A stretch of DNA of 64,000 bases from Candidatus Krumholzibacteriota bacterium. Its GTDB lineage: Bacteria; Krumholzibacteriota; Krumholzibacteriia; Krumholzibacteriales; Krumholzibacteriaceae. Location of the stretch: the NCBI GenBank assembly GCA_016933255.1, contig JAFGBF010000024.1:1-64000 (forward strand), written 5' to 3'. The translations under genes and the position numbers were made by a program. Within the stretch, counting starts at the first letter, position 1. Each line of letters opens with the position of its first letter. Below, piece after piece: positions 52,882-63,111 of this stretch. The notes under the pieces are model-generated. The model was not told the DNA's origin. It searched no databases and worked only from the letters and a program-made list of their open reading frames with translations.

Positions 52882-55800
52882 TCAGATGCTGGGAGCGTCT
52901 GAATCACGTGCTGGATATTCTCTGGCCCCCCGGATAGACTTCCCCCAGGTTCTCTTGTGCTCGAATACCGTATAGACGACAGGAATGAGGACCAGCGTGA
53001 TCAATGACGAGCTGAGCAGTCCGCCGATCACAACTCGGGCCAGCGGAGCCTGCGCTTCGCCCCCCTCGCCGAAGCCGATCGCGAGCGGCAGCAGGCCCAG
53101 CACCGTGGTCATAGTCGTCATCAGTATCGGCCGCAGCCTGTGGGAACCCGCCTGCCGGACAGCGGCGGTGAGTTCCAGCCCTTTCTCGCGGCGCAGCTGG
53201 TTCGTATGATGCACAAGCAGGATGGCGTTATTAACCACGATCCCGGTCATAATAATACAGCCGATGTACGCCTGCATGCTGAAGATAGTACCGGTGAGTA
53301 TCATCGTAAGCACGACGCCGATGATCGCCATGGGGATCGAAAAGAGAACGACGAACGGATCCCGGAAGGATTCGAACTGGCCTGCCATAACCATGTAGAC
53401 AAGGAAGATCGCCAGGATCAGGCCGACGAGCAGTTCCCTGAACGCTTTCTGCTGTTCCTCGTAATCACCGCCGAAGAGTATGGCAAAATCCTTCGGAACT
53501 GGAATAAAACGAAGCTTCTCGCGGATCTCTTTGATCACCGTTCCCATATCCTGTCCTGTGTAGTTCACTTCGATCGTTATGATACGTTCCTGGTCTTTGC
53601 GTTCGATGCGTACCGGCCCTTCTTCCCGTACAGTTTCGACGACGTTTCGCAGCACTACCGGTTCGCCGATCCTGTTGACCACTGTCAGGTCAAGCAGTCC
53701 GTCGAGAGCCTTACGGTCTCCTTCGCTCAGACGCACTACGATCGGGTACTGTTTGCCTCCATCCCGGAAAAAGGTCGCCCGCTTTCCGCCCACCGCGGTC
53801 TCGAGCGCGTCGCCTACGCGGGATACTCCCAGATTAAGGTCGGCCGCTTTTTTCCTGTCGATCCGGATTATCTGTTCCGGGCTTCCTTCTTCTCTGCTGA
53901 TTCTCGTATCGGTGATGCTGGGAATCGACTTGATCGTCTCATTGATCCTTTCGGCGAGAATGTGTGCCGTCTCCAGATCATACCCGCGGACCTCGATATT
54001 GATAGAGCTTTCCGTCGAGGCGCCCATGCGAAGTATAAACAGCCCCTGCCCGGCCCGTGTCCGGCATGTCACGCCGGGAAGCTTGTCAAGCAGGACGCGC
54101 AGATCGTTCGCTACCTCTTCGCTGCTGCGGCGCCGTTCGCGCCGGGGAACCAGGCTGATCCTCATCTCTGCCGTATGGCCCCCGCGGGCCCTCCATCCGC
54201 CGCTGCCGACATACGACATCACCGATACCGCTTCGGGCACATTTTCATTCACTATCTCTTCGACCGCCCGTGTCGTCCTGTCCACTACCTCCAGTCTCGT
54301 ACCCACCGCCATCTCCAGGCTGATCCGTACTTCTCCCTCGTCAGTCGCGGGCATCAGCTCGACTCCGATCAGACGGATAAGCATCAGTGAAACCGCCAGC
54401 AATCCTCCGATGATGATGAAGACTGTTTTCTTGTGTCCGAGCGCCCACTCCAGAAGCCGGGAGTATCGCATTTCTACGCTCCGAAAGAGTTCCTCGCTCC
54501 AGATATAGATCCTGTGTATGCGGCTCTCATCTTTATAATGGCGCGATGACTGGAACCTGAGGAACCGCGAAGAGAGCATCGGCACCAGAGTGAGCGCGAC
54601 GATAAGGGAACAGAGCAGGGAGAAACTGACCACAAAGGCCATCTGCCTGAACATGATACCGGACATGCCGCGGATAAAGACGACAGGAATGAATACCGCG
54701 AGGGTTGTAAGCGTGCTGGCGAGGATCGCTGACCATACCTCTGAAGTACCATCAAGGGCGCTTTGCAGGTACGATTCTCCAGCTTCATGGTGCCGGTAGA
54801 TATTCTCCAGCACGACTATCGCGTTGTCGACGAGCATCCCTATTCCCAGCGCAAGCCCCCCGAAGGTTATAATATTGAGAGTAAAACCTCCGAAATACAT
54901 CAGCCCGAACGTAGCTATAATTGATATTGGTATCGCTGTAGCGATGATAAGAGTGCTGGAGATATTGCGAAGGAATAGAAAGAGGACCGCTACAGCAAGG
55001 ATGCCGCCCAGAAGTATGGCGATCCCCATGTTGCTGATCGACTGCTTTATGTACCTTGATGTATCGATAAGGGCGATAAGCCGGAGCTGCGGTATGTCAC
55101 GGTTGATCCGCTCCATCTCCGCCCGTACGCCCTGGGCTACGTTGACAGTGTTCGCGCCGGATTGTTTGCTGACCGAAATACGCAGCCCTGGATCTCCATC
55201 GATCCGCACTATCTGGCGGATCTCTTCCCACGAATCGATCACGTCCGCCACATCCCTGATCTGGATCGGAGAACCGCCGCGGATCGCTATGACCGTATTT
55301 CGTATCTCCTCGATGTCGTGATACTCACCCTGGGTCCGGACAAGCACCTCGAGGTTCCCTTTATCATAAAGCCCGGCCGGCACATTCCGGTTCTCGCTGC
55401 CGAGCGCGGTGATTATGGCATCTGTCGATATCCCCAGCGCTTTGAGTTCGGCCGCACGCAGATTGACATGGATCTCCCTGTTCAGCCCGCCCCGTATATC
55501 GATCGCGGCTACGCCGGGGACCCTTTCCAGCCGGTACTTCACCTGGTCTTCGACGATCTGCCTGAGATCGAGCGGATTCATGCTGCCCGATACTCCGAGA
55601 TACATCACGGGAAAGGCCGAAAGATCAAACTTGCGGATCATGGGGCGTTCTATATCTTCGGGGAGCCGCGCCATCACCCTGTCGATACGGTCGCGGATGT
55701 CGTTAGCCGCCACATCGAGTTCGGTGCCCCAGGCGAAAGAGACCCTTACCTGGCTTCGTCCCTCTGTGGATGTAGATGTTATCTCCTCGACCCCCTGCAC

Positions 55801-56019
55801 CGCGGCCAGAGCTTCCTCGATCGGGCGCGACACCGATTCCTCGATTTCCTGCGGCCCTACATTTGCGTAATCCGTGACTACGGAAATAGTCGGAAAAGTG
55901 ATCTCCGGCATGAGATCGATCGACAGGCGGCTGAATGAAACGAGACCCAGCGCGATTACTACGAGGAATATTATGGTCGTCAGGACAGGACGGTTGACCG
56001 GCCCTCTTGATATATTCAT
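52882..56019 (-). CDS. RND efflux permease (AcrB/HAE-like)
   Basis: 1045 residues with full RND architecture. N-terminus MNISRGPVNRPVLTTIIFLVVIALG, FSRLSIDLMPEITFPTISVVTDY, GVEEITSTSTEGRSQVRVSF, the TM4 region GGLALGIGMLVDNAIVVLENIYRH with the proton-relay Asp, and C-terminal GIVVNNAILLVHHTNQLR. The VDNAIVVLEN form marks it as the organic-compound (HAE/MdtB-like) branch, not the heavy-metal branch. Partnered with the adaptor gene just upstream (4-base overlap). No outer-membrane channel in this pair; it may borrow the CzcC-like one next door. Confidence 0.93.
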   Translation of the reverse strand: MNISRGPVNRPVLTTIIFLVVIALGLVSFSRLSIDLMPEITFPTISVVTDYANVGPQEIEESVSRPIEEALAAVQGVEEITSTSTEGRSQVRVSFAWGTELDVAANDIRDRIDRVMARLPEDIERPMIRKFDLSAFPVMYLGVSGSMNPLDLRQIVEDQVKYRLERVPGVAAIDIRGGLNREIHVNLRAAELKALGISTDAIITALGSENRNVPAGLYDKGNLEVLVRTQGEYHDIEEIRNTVIAIRGGSPIQIRDVADVIDSWEEIRQIVRIDGDPGLRISVSKQSGANTVNVAQGVRAEMERINRDIPQLRLIALIDTSRYIKQSISNMGIAILLGGILAVAVLFLFLRNISSTLIIATAIPISIIATFGLMYFGGFTLNIITFGGLALGIGMLVDNAIVVLENIYRHHEAGESYLQSALDGTSEVWSAILASTLTTLAVFIPVVFIRGMSGIMFRQMAFVVSFSLLCSLIVALTLVPMLSSRFLRFQSSRHYKDESRIHRIYIWSEELFRSVEMRYSRLLEWALGHKKTVFIIIGGLLAVSLMLIRLIGVELMPATDEGEVRISLEMAVGTRLEVVDRTTRAVEEIVNENVPEAVSVMSYVGSGGWRARGGHTAEMRISLVPRRERRRSSEEVANDLRVLLDKLPGVTCRTRAGQGLFILRMGASTESSINIEVRGYDLETAHILAERINETIKSIPSITDTRISREEGSPEQIIRIDRKKAADLNLGVSRVGDALETAVGGKRATFFRDGGKQYPIVVRLSEGDRKALDGLLDLTVVNRIGEPVVLRNVVETVREEGPVRIERKDQERIITIEVNYTGQDMGTVIKEIREKLRFIPVPKDFAILFGGDYEEQQKAFRELLVGLILAIFLVYMVMAGQFESFRDPFVVLFSIPMAIIGVVLTMILTGTIFSMQAYIGCIIMTGIVVNNAILLVHHTNQLRREKGLELTAAVRQAGSHRLRPILMTTMTTVLGLLPLAIGFGEGGEAQAPLARVVIGGLLSSSLITLVLIPVVYTVFEHKRTWGKSIRGAREYPARDSDAPSI

Positions 56020-57212
56020 CGGATGTCCTTTTCTCCCTTTTCGGCATCCGGTGTATCGGCCGCGCCCGATTCTTTTTCCTGCAGGGTGACAGGGCTTCCA
56101 TCTTCGAGCAGATGCTGACCCAGAGTCACTACGCGTCCGTTTATAACCGGTTCTATTATTTCTGTGAAATCGGGTGTGACGATCCCGATGGTCACCTTGA
56201 CGCAGCGGGCGACATCTTCACCGTAGGGAACGACGAAAGTGACGGTATCCTCGCCGCGTTCCACTACCGCTGAACTCGGGACGATCTGCGTGCTGTCCCT
56301 TTCAGAAGTCACCACTTCTATCCTGGCGAACATCCCCGGCTTGAGCATATGCGATCCGTTGTCTATCTCCATTTCCAGCTCCGCCATGCGGGAAGATTCC
56401 CGCATCATCGGCGCGACCCTGGCCACGGTGCCGGAAAACCGTTTTTTCGGAAAAGCGTCGACCAGCACGTCGCCCGCCTGACCGCGTTCGATGTGCCCGT
56501 AATCACGTTCTGTGATCATAGTCCGCACTATCACGAGATCGATTCCCACGACCAGGACGACAGCCGCGTTGGGCACAAGCAGCGCCCCCTCATCGACGAA
56601 ACGCTCACCGATAAATCCGGGTCCGGAAGCGGTCAGACGCGTGTAGCCGAGCCGTATTCTCGACGACTCAAGGGCCGCCCTGCGCTGTTCGACCTGTGCC
56701 TGCGCCAGTTGGAAGCGGGCTTTCCGCGCATCGTATTCGCTTAGGGCAGCATCGAGCTCTGCCGAAGTGACCATACCTTTTTTTTCCAGCGACTCTGCCC
56801 GTTCCCACCCCTGGCGGGCCAGATCAAGCTGGCTGCGTGCTTCAGAGAGTGATGCTTCGGCGATCTTCATATTTGCCTCGGCTTCACGCACAGCCTGCTG
56901 GTATTCCGCATCGCCGATCCTTGCGATCAGTTCTCCCTCCTCGACCGGGTCTCCGATCCGCTTCGTGATCTCTGTCAGCCTGCCGGATACTTTCGGAGCG
57001 ACTATATACTGATTATAAGGAAAAATGGTTCCGGTGAACCTGCGGATCTCCTTTATCGGGCCAAACAGTACCGGAGCAGTCTCAACTGCGACAGCAGGAC
57101 GCTGGCTGCCCGACCCTCCGCCGCCTCCCCCTTTTACAAGAAGCAGGGTCAGCCGGAAAACCAGCAGTACGGCGACGAGGCCGATGATTGCGATTGTGAG
57201 CCATTTCTTCAT
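56016..57212 (-). CDS. RND periplasmic adaptor (MFP, AcrA/MdtA-like)
   Basis: 398 residues from ATG 57212 (SD AAAAGGAAA); the reading from 57242 is rejected. N-terminal helix MKKWLTIAIIGLVAVLLVFRL, Gly-rich linker GGGGGGSGS, barrel and lipoyl domains (TGTIFPYNQYIVAPKVSGRLTEITKRIGDPVEEGELIARIGD), coiled coil at 100-165, then LTASGPGFIGERFVDEGALL. Links the AcrB-like pump to an outer-membrane channel. First gene of the two-gene unit. Confidence 0.92.
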   Translation of the reverse strand: MKKWLTIAIIGLVAVLLVFRLTLLLVKGGGGGGSGSQRPAVAVETAPVLFGPIKEIRRFTGTIFPYNQYIVAPKVSGRLTEITKRIGDPVEEGELIARIGDAEYQQAVREAEANMKIAEASLSEARSQLDLARQGWERAESLEKKGMVTSAELDAALSEYDARKARFQLAQAQVEQRRAALESSRIRLGYTRLTASGPGFIGERFVDEGALLVPNAAVVLVVGIDLVIVRTMITERDYGHIERGQAGDVLVDAFPKKRFSGTVARVAPMMRESSRMAELEMEIDNGSHMLKPGMFARIEVVTSERDSTQIVPSSAVVERGEDTVTFVVPYGEDVARCVKVTIGIVTPDFTEIIEPVINGRVVTLGQHLLEDGSPVTLQEKESGAADTPDAEKGEKDIR

Positions 57213-57506
57213 ATGACTGTTTCCTTTTATTAGCATGGACAATGAGCCGTGCCCCCGCTTAGAACGGGAATCCGCGTTCTTCCGGCGATATGCGGCCCAC
57301 CTCTACCTGCGCATCCGAAATAATACGCACCCGTAGTATAACTGTTTTGTTCGATATCCACATTCAGAAAATTTAATGAGGAAAAAAACGCATCACATCC
57401 GGACGACTTTGATCAGGCAGAAAATTCTATTCTTCAGACCGATTATTGTCAAAGGGGTATCAAAGTTGCACCTTTCCCGGGCAACACTGTTTTCAGGAGG
57501 CACAAT

Positions 57507-58613
57507 ATGTTCAGGAAATCCGTTTGGGTCTGGTTGTTTTTCCTTATATTCACCGCGGTTAATCAAGGATGCTCGGGCGGTTCAAGTACGTCGGACCCCA
57601 CTGGTTCCGGAGATGGTGACGATGACGGCTGGTCCACTCAGCTGGTCAAAAGCGGCAACTTCGCAAATGGAGAAATCAATCTCTCGGTAGATGCAGACTG
57701 CAACCTCTATGTAAGCGCGTATGAGCTGAACACCGGGCTTTATTGCGTCACGAACAAATCCGGAAGCTGGGTTTCCACCCTTATCATCGACGATGAAGAT
57801 AACAGCGCCGGCTTTCAGAATGATATCACCGTTGATCCGGACGGCAAGGTTCATATAGTCTATTCCAGCCTTGACGGCCAGGCATATGCCACCGATGAAG
57901 CCGGCAACTGGAGCAGCCAGGAGATCTGGGTCGGAGGCACCGGCTCATGCAGCATAGTTTCGGACAGCGGCGGAAACCTCCATTCTGTTTTCGATGAAAG
58001 CGACAACTGGGACATCAGGTACTCTTACAAACCTGCCGGAGAAACCTGGGGGACAAAGGTCACGATCGCCGATGAATGGGTCAATTCCGACTGTGATATA
58101 GATATCGACAGTTCCGACAACCCGCATGTAGCCTTCAATTTTGCGGGTCACTACAACCTGCGCTACGCCTGCCTGTCAGGCTCCTGGAATGTATCCACAA
58201 TAGAAGGAGTCGATGATTATCCTTATGTACCCGACACCGGCTGGACACCTGCGATCGCCGTCAACAAGACCACCGACGCTGTAAATATAGTATTCTGGAA
58301 CAGCACGGCAAACTCGGTACAGTTCTCGAACGGTGCGGTGAATTCCGCTGTCACTCTGAAAGAGGTCGCCGGCTGGGCGAGGCCATGCATAGCGCTCGAC
58401 AGCGAGGGGTATGCCCATGTGTTTTTCGGCGAATCTGGAACGAACATCATCAACTATTCGACCAACAAGACAGGTTCCTGGGTGAACACGGTCCTCCCGA
58501 TAAACATCCACGGAAATGAACTTGCTGTCAAAATAGACTCTGCAGACAAGATCCATCTCATCTACTCGAAGTATTCGGATCCGAATCTGTACCATGCGAG
58601 TCTTCAGCTGTAG
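57507..58613 (+). CDS. Lipoprotein with beta-propeller-like repeats
   Basis: 368 residues; lipoprotein signal with Cys22 (TAVNQGCSGGSS), then a Gly/Asp-rich linker. Residues 45-368 show six or so repeats of the type ISLSVDADCNLYVSAYELNTGLYC, ITVDPDGKVHIVYSSLDGQAYAT, IDSSDNPHVAFNFAGHYNLRYA, IALDSEGYAHVFFGESG, VKIDSADKIHLIYSKYSDPNLYHA, a propeller of the sialidase/BNR-like class without catalytic residues recognisable. Likely an outer-membrane-anchored binding protein. SD AGGAGG. Convergent with the next gene. 57243-57506 upstream holds no clear promoter. Confidence 0.8.
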   Translation: MFRKSVWVWLFFLIFTAVNQGCSGGSSTSDPTGSGDGDDDGWSTQLVKSGNFANGEINLSVDADCNLYVSAYELNTGLYCVTNKSGSWVSTLIIDDEDNSAGFQNDITVDPDGKVHIVYSSLDGQAYATDEAGNWSSQEIWVGGTGSCSIVSDSGGNLHSVFDESDNWDIRYSYKPAGETWGTKVTIADEWVNSDCDIDIDSSDNPHVAFNFAGHYNLRYACLSGSWNVSTIEGVDDYPYVPDTGWTPAIAVNKTTDAVNIVFWNSTANSVQFSNGAVNSAVTLKEVAGWARPCIALDSEGYAHVFFGESGTNIINYSTNKTGSWVNTVLPINIHGNELAVKIDSADKIHLIYSKYSDPNLYHASLQL

Positions 58614-58672
58614 GGAGGAGCGCCTGCAGCATAAGAAGCATCTTTCGCTGCTCCGGGGGCTGGCTACAATTC

Positions 58673-60292
58673 CTACCGCATAAGCAGCATCTTGCGCGTC
58701 GCAGCCTGTTTCTCCGAGATGAGCCGGCAGAAATATGTCCCCGAAGCAGCGGCTATCCCCTGATCGTTCATGCCGTTCCAGTAGGCAAAGTGCTCTCCCG
58801 GCCCCTGCAGCCCGCTCACCAGCGTTCTGACAAGCTTCCCCGAGACATCGTATATCTTAAGAGAGACATGGCCATGCCCGGGAATCGCGTAGGTGATCTT
58901 CGTCGAGGGGTTGAACGGGTTCGGAAAATTCGTCATAAGCCCGAACGATGCCCCGGGGACCGTTATCCTCTCACTCTCGAGCAGCATTTTCCACTCGCCA
59001 TCGTCTGAATATTCGACGATATACGCATAGCCGCTTCCAGGCTGGACATCGGAGTCGAGATATTTAAACGAGAGGCCGTTCCGTTCTATATTTGAACCAT
59101 CGTCTATTACAAATGCCGTGGATACCTCCCTGCTTCTCAGGATACGGAAATCGACACCCTCATCAACTTTGGAAAGTGTCCACCTCAGGGTGATGCCGGA
59201 AGGATCGATACCGGCCGAGAATGCCTGGAGAAGGGCTGCAACCGGCACTTCCGATATCCCCCATATATCGGTCAGTTTCCCGGTAGTGGATGATGCCATT
59301 TCAGTCCACGTGCCTCCGTCGAAATAGACGATCTTGCCGTTGTCTCCGGCTGCATATACGAGTCCCAGCGAGTTTTTCCAGATCGCGTTCAGCGTCTCCG
59401 TCACGCCGGTGTCATACTCTGTATAACCTGCCGGCGACCAGTGCAGTACCCTGCCGCTCTCGCCGACAACCCAGATATCATCGAAGAAAACACAGCAGAC
59501 GCCGAACCAGTTGACCGGCCAGATCGGACAGTATGAAGAATACATGAAGCAGCCGACTTCCTCCGACTGGGTTATACTCGTCCAGCTCGAACTGAATTTG
59601 GCCCATATCCCCCCGCCGTAGCCTGCCATAGGATTATACCAGTCTCCGACAACAAAAGGGACTCCAGGGGCTAATCCGTCGATACCGATAAAATTCTGGT
59701 CATAATCCACTTCTTCTCTTAATTCGGTACTCCAGGTTCCATCATAGAACCTCATTACCCTGTCGTAAGATTGAAATGTCAGATGATCGTAATAATATCC
59801 TGTAGCGTAGAGTCCTCCTCCAGGATCAGCCCATATCCTTCTAATTCCGTCTATGCTTCCTGTCTCACCGTGGATTGAAGTCCATTCAGACCCGTCGTAG
59901 TGATATGCCACTCCCTCTACCGAAAATCCCCAATCCACCGTGCCACCCACAAATACGTTATCATGCGCGGTCCCGCCCACCGCAGCCAACGGCCCCCAGG
60001 AAAGGGGGTCGTCGGCTGGGATCGTGATCTTCTGCCACTCGTCTCCGTTAAAGTGCAGCAGCTCCTCTCCGCAGCCGGTAACATAGATATCGTCGGGCGA
60101 GCTGCCCCAGATATCCCGCAGCGCTGTGCAGCCCGTGATTCCTCCAAGATCGACCGGCACCCAGGAACCGTCGACCAACTTTACCAGCGAAGGACCGTCG
60201 CCCACAGCATAAGTCGCAAGGGTACCCTGCGAGAACCCGCCGCTCGGTACACTCACGAAAAAAGCGAGCAGCAATATCATCAGAAATCTCAT
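58673..60292 (-). CDS. Secreted propeller protein with C-terminal FCB sorting domain
   Basis: 539 residues from ATG 60292 (SD GGAGGGGG); a reading from 60394 is rejected. Signal peptide MRFLMILLLAFFVSVPSGGFS. Residues 25-360 carry propeller-like repeats (DIWGSSPDDIYVTGCGEELLHFNGDEW, AAVGGTAHDNVFVGGTVDW, AIWKNSLGLVYAAGDNGKIVYFDGGTW). The fibronectin-like section at about 370-450 is followed by the sorting domain: LMTNFPNPFNPSTKITYAIPG, YDVSGKLVRTLVSGL, ASGTYFCRLISE. Probably exported by a type IX-like system. Function unknown. Confidence 0.85.
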   Translation of the reverse strand: MRFLMILLLAFFVSVPSGGFSQGTLATYAVGDGPSLVKLVDGSWVPVDLGGITGCTALRDIWGSSPDDIYVTGCGEELLHFNGDEWQKITIPADDPLSWGPLAAVGGTAHDNVFVGGTVDWGFSVEGVAYHYDGSEWTSIHGETGSIDGIRRIWADPGGGLYATGYYYDHLTFQSYDRVMRFYDGTWSTELREEVDYDQNFIGIDGLAPGVPFVVGDWYNPMAGYGGGIWAKFSSSWTSITQSEEVGCFMYSSYCPIWPVNWFGVCCVFFDDIWVVGESGRVLHWSPAGYTEYDTGVTETLNAIWKNSLGLVYAAGDNGKIVYFDGGTWTEMASSTTGKLTDIWGISEVPVAALLQAFSAGIDPSGITLRWTLSKVDEGVDFRILRSREVSTAFVIDDGSNIERNGLSFKYLDSDVQPGSGYAYIVEYSDDGEWKMLLESERITVPGASFGLMTNFPNPFNPSTKITYAIPGHGHVSLKIYDVSGKLVRTLVSGLQGPGEHFAYWNGMNDQGIAAASGTYFCRLISEKQAATRKMLLMR

Positions 60293-60498
60293 GACATCCC
60301 CCTCCTGACAAACCGTTTTGTTTTTTTTGATGGCTTGCTGTTTTCCCTTATACCCGGGGCCATTGTACCAAGCAGAGCTTAAAATGTAAACCACTATATC
60401 TAAATGGGATAGAAGATAAAAGCCTGCCGTTCGCCGGGAATTCCCATAACAGAGGCAGTCAAAAGGAAATATGATGCCGGCCTTCGAAAAATATATAT

Positions 60499-60528
60499 TT
60501 GAAGGGACAGGGGGTAATACTATATAAT
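60499..60528 (+). promoter_or_regulatory. Promoter of the lysine-rich small gene
   Basis: TTGAAG (60499-60504), 18 bases, perfect TATAAT (60523-60528). Leader about 55 bases to the ATG at 60589. The rest of 60293-60588 shows nothing else. Confidence 0.65.
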
Positions 60529-60588
60529 CGCGCCGTCAGCCGGGGAGATCGAATTACTGCTGTTTAGAACAAATTGAGAGGTGAGATC

Positions 60589-60678
60589 ATGGGTAAGGAC
60601 AAGAGTACCAAAAAAGAAACCAAAAAGAAGCCGGCCAAGAGCCTGAAGGAAAAGAGAAAAGAGAAGAAAAGCAAATAA
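60589..60678 (+). CDS. 29-residue lysine-rich small protein
   Basis: MGKDKSTKKETKKKPAKSLK then EKRKEKKSK: 16 of 29 residues are Lys or Arg, no hydrophobic core, probably disordered. SD GAGAGGTGA lies 7 bases before the ATG and the gene has its own TATAAT promoter. Short basic proteins of this kind appear in many bacterial genomes without known role; nucleic acid or ribosome binding is only a guess from charge. Confidence 0.65.
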   Translation: MGKDKSTKKETKKKPAKSLKEKRKEKKSK

Positions 60679-60811
60679 CGGTCATACCTCCGAACAACAG
60701 TACAGGACAGAGGATAGACCCTGTCCTTATTCGGCGACATGGTACGACCCGCGCAGCCGGGGAAAATGCCATAAGTTGTCCTTGAAGGTCTGAGACGGGC
60801 ACTAGCGGCCC

Positions 60812-62290
60812 TTAAAAGATATTCATCCTGGGGATGTATTCTTCCAGGTGGGGAAAGTCGTCCAGGTTGCCGGATATCGCCGCCTGAAGGAAGGAGTTCA
60901 CCCACCAGTATATATCCTGCCTCGCTATCGATCTCTGCATCAAACTCATCCTTACCTTCATCTCTTTTTCCGTCATCCTGAAGGCTCTGTGAATCGCGTC
61001 GGCGATCTCTTCGATATTGTATGGATTGACGAGCAGAGCGCCTCTCTGAAGTTGAGCGGCGGCCCCTGCGAATTCGCTCAGTATCAGTACTCCTGTCTGT
61101 TCGACGCTTGAAGCGCAGTATTCTTTTGCGACAAGGTTCATGCCGTCTTTGAGCGGGGTAACCAGCGCGATCTCCGAACTCCTGTATCTGGCAAGAAGAT
61201 CTGTCTGGCTGAGCGAACCGAAGATGTAATGTATCGGTATCCAGCCTGATCTTGTATATTTGCCGTTTATCTCGCCGACAAGGCGTTCGATCTCGATCTT
61301 CAGGTTTTCGTAGACCGGAATATTTCTCCTGCTTGGGACGATGACCTGAAAGAGCGTGATCTTCCTTATAAGATCCGGATATTTATCGAGAAGCCTCCCG
61401 AAAGCCTTCATGCGGTTTAGAATACCCTTCGAGTAATCAAGCCTGTCCACTCCGAGAACGATCTTGCGGTCAGGGATATCCTCATGGATATACCAGGCGG
61501 CATCCGCGACCTGCTTTCTTTTGGCGAGCCTGGAAAATTCACCGTAGTCGATACTGATAGGAAAATATCCGAGCCTTATCTCCCTCCCCTCGAACTCCAC
61601 CGAGACTACCTGCCCCTTGCCGTGCACTGAAGCGCCTTTCAGAAACTGGCGGATGCACTGAATGAAGTTTCTCCTGTCGCGGATCGTCTGGAAACCTATC
61701 AGGTCGTAGTCAAGCAATGCCCTTAGAAACTCGGAGCGCCATGGAAGCTTGATAAAAATATCGAGAGAGGGAAATGGTATATGCAGAAAGAAGCCGACCC
61801 TGTTCTTCAATCCCAGCTTTCTCAGCTCTGACCCGACGCATATCAGGTGGTAATCATGAACCCATATAAAATCGTCCGCTGTTGTATTCTTGTAGATCAC
61901 CGAGGCGAAACGGGCGTTCACGTCGAGATAAGCGTCCCAGTACCGCAGTTCGAAACGGCAATACGAAGGCATATCATGAAAGAGAGGCCAGATCACCTCA
62001 TTGGAAAGTCCCCTGTAATAGAGGTCTATTTCATCGCGCGAAAGGATAACGGGAAGCATGGAGAAGCCCGCGTTTTTCTCGGCTGCCTGGACATATCCGG
62101 TCATGTCACCGCTGGAATCCGTTCCGAGCCAGCCGATCCACAACCCTCCTCTGTCCCTGAGAACAGGAGCCAGCGCGGTAACAAGGCCCCCTGATCCTGG
62201 AGTGGTCTCCCACTTGCCCTGCTTTTTTTCGATTGAAAAGGGGAGCCTGTTCGAGATGATCACAAGCCTTTTTCCGAAATCGGCGTTCAT
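60812..62290 (-). CDS. otsA: Trehalose-6-phosphate synthase (GT20)
   Basis: 492 residues from ATG 62290, which overlaps the otsB stop by 4 bases (ATGA). GT20 signatures: [50 protein letters not shown] (active-site HDYHL), [29 protein letters not shown] (UDP-sugar/phosphate binding) and [12 protein letters not shown] (base binding). Makes trehalose 6-phosphate from a nucleoside-diphosphate glucose and glucose 6-phosphate in the cytosol. Third gene of treT-otsB-otsA. Confidence 0.95.
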   Translation of the reverse strand: MNADFGKRLVIISNRLPFSIEKKQGKWETTPGSGGLVTALAPVLRDRGGLWIGWLGTDSSGDMTGYVQAAEKNAGFSMLPVILSRDEIDLYYRGLSNEVIWPLFHDMPSYCRFELRYWDAYLDVNARFASVIYKNTTADDFIWVHDYHLICVGSELRKLGLKNRVGFFLHIPFPSLDIFIKLPWRSEFLRALLDYDLIGFQTIRDRRNFIQCIRQFLKGASVHGKGQVVSVEFEGREIRLGYFPISIDYGEFSRLAKRKQVADAAWYIHEDIPDRKIVLGVDRLDYSKGILNRMKAFGRLLDKYPDLIRKITLFQVIVPSRRNIPVYENLKIEIERLVGEINGKYTRSGWIPIHYIFGSLSQTDLLARYRSSEIALVTPLKDGMNLVAKEYCASSVEQTGVLILSEFAGAAAQLQRGALLVNPYNIEEIADAIHRAFRMTEKEMKVRMSLMQRSIARQDIYWWVNSFLQAAISGNLDDFPHLEEYIPRMNIF

Positions 62291-63081
62291 TTTCCAGCCC
62301 CGCAAATCTCAGCCCAGTCTTCAAGGAACGAATAGAGTTCATCGGGAGGGCGGATCCAGAGGTCAGCCCCGGTATCGCGGGGCTCGCGGCAGACGAGAAC
62401 GCTGAGCCCGCGCTCTCCGAGGGCCGTAAACGCATCTTCGTCTGTCAAGTCGTCACCCAGATAGGCCACGGCAGAGCCCTCACCATACTCATCGATGATC
62501 GAGCTGACCGCAATGCCCTTGTCGACCCCCGATGCTATCAATTCTACTCCGCCATCGAACGGCCGCATCTCAAGCCCGGCCTCGGCAGCCGCCGCCAGCA
62601 GATCGGAAGATATCAGTGTATTTATTTTATTCTCAAGTCCGGGCTCTCCGCCCCGCCAGTGAAACGCCATGGAGACAGGTTTTCTTTCAACCCAGTCTGC
62701 CAGACCGTTTTCTATCGCCCATTCCAACGCTTTCCCGAGAAACGATTCTACATCCGGTCCAGGGCCGCGCACAATATGTTTTTCGCCGGGGAGAAGCCTC
62801 TCCCACCCATGAGATCCCCACAGTTCCGGCATCGTATCGAATCTTACGAGCTTTAAAAGATCCTCTATAGTCCTGCCGCTTATTATTATTACTCTGCTGC
62901 GGTCAAGCAGAATGATCCTTGATATCAGCTCTTCTATCCCCGGGTAGGGAAAGGCCGACATCCTCTTATCGGTAAAAGGGGCCAGAGTTCCGTCGTAGTC
63001 GAGAAGAAGGATCCTTTGCGGGGCGGCGGACAGCTTCTTATTGAACAGATCGATGTCGAGACTGGGATTTAGGATCTTCAT
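62287..63081 (-). CDS. otsB: Trehalose-6-phosphate phosphatase (HAD family)
   Basis: 264 residues from ATG 63081; a TTG at 63108 is an in-frame alternative. HAD motif I RILLLDYDGTLAPF with nucleophile Asp28 and Asp30, motif II VIIISGRT, motif III/IV GIAVSSIIDEYG...AVAYLGDDLTDEDAF. TPP-specific blocks SHGWERLLPG and PVSMAFHWRGG are present. Converts trehalose 6-phosphate to trehalose. Lies between treT (30 bases upstream) and otsA (4-base overlap). Confidence 0.95.
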   Translation of the reverse strand: MKILNPSLDIDLFNKKLSAAPQRILLLDYDGTLAPFTDKRMSAFPYPGIEELISRIILLDRSRVIIISGRTIEDLLKLVRFDTMPELWGSHGWERLLPGEKHIVRGPGPDVESFLGKALEWAIENGLADWVERKPVSMAFHWRGGEPGLENKINTLISSDLLAAAAEAGLEMRPFDGGVELIASGVDKGIAVSSIIDEYGEGSAVAYLGDDLTDEDAFTALGERGLSVLVCREPRDTGADLWIRPPDELYSFLEDWAEICGAGK

Positions 63082-63111
63082 AAAAATCAGCCGTCCGAAC
63101 GGGATCAAGGG

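Noticed and set aside
53140-54390. 416-residue open frame on the plus strand
   Set aside because: Lies wholly opposite the AcrB-like gene, which has full family motifs; composition and lack of SD mark it as a shadow.
46355-57212. Genomic island of resistance genes
   Set aside because: Two RND operons are side by side but no integrase, tRNA target, IS or change in base composition was noticed.
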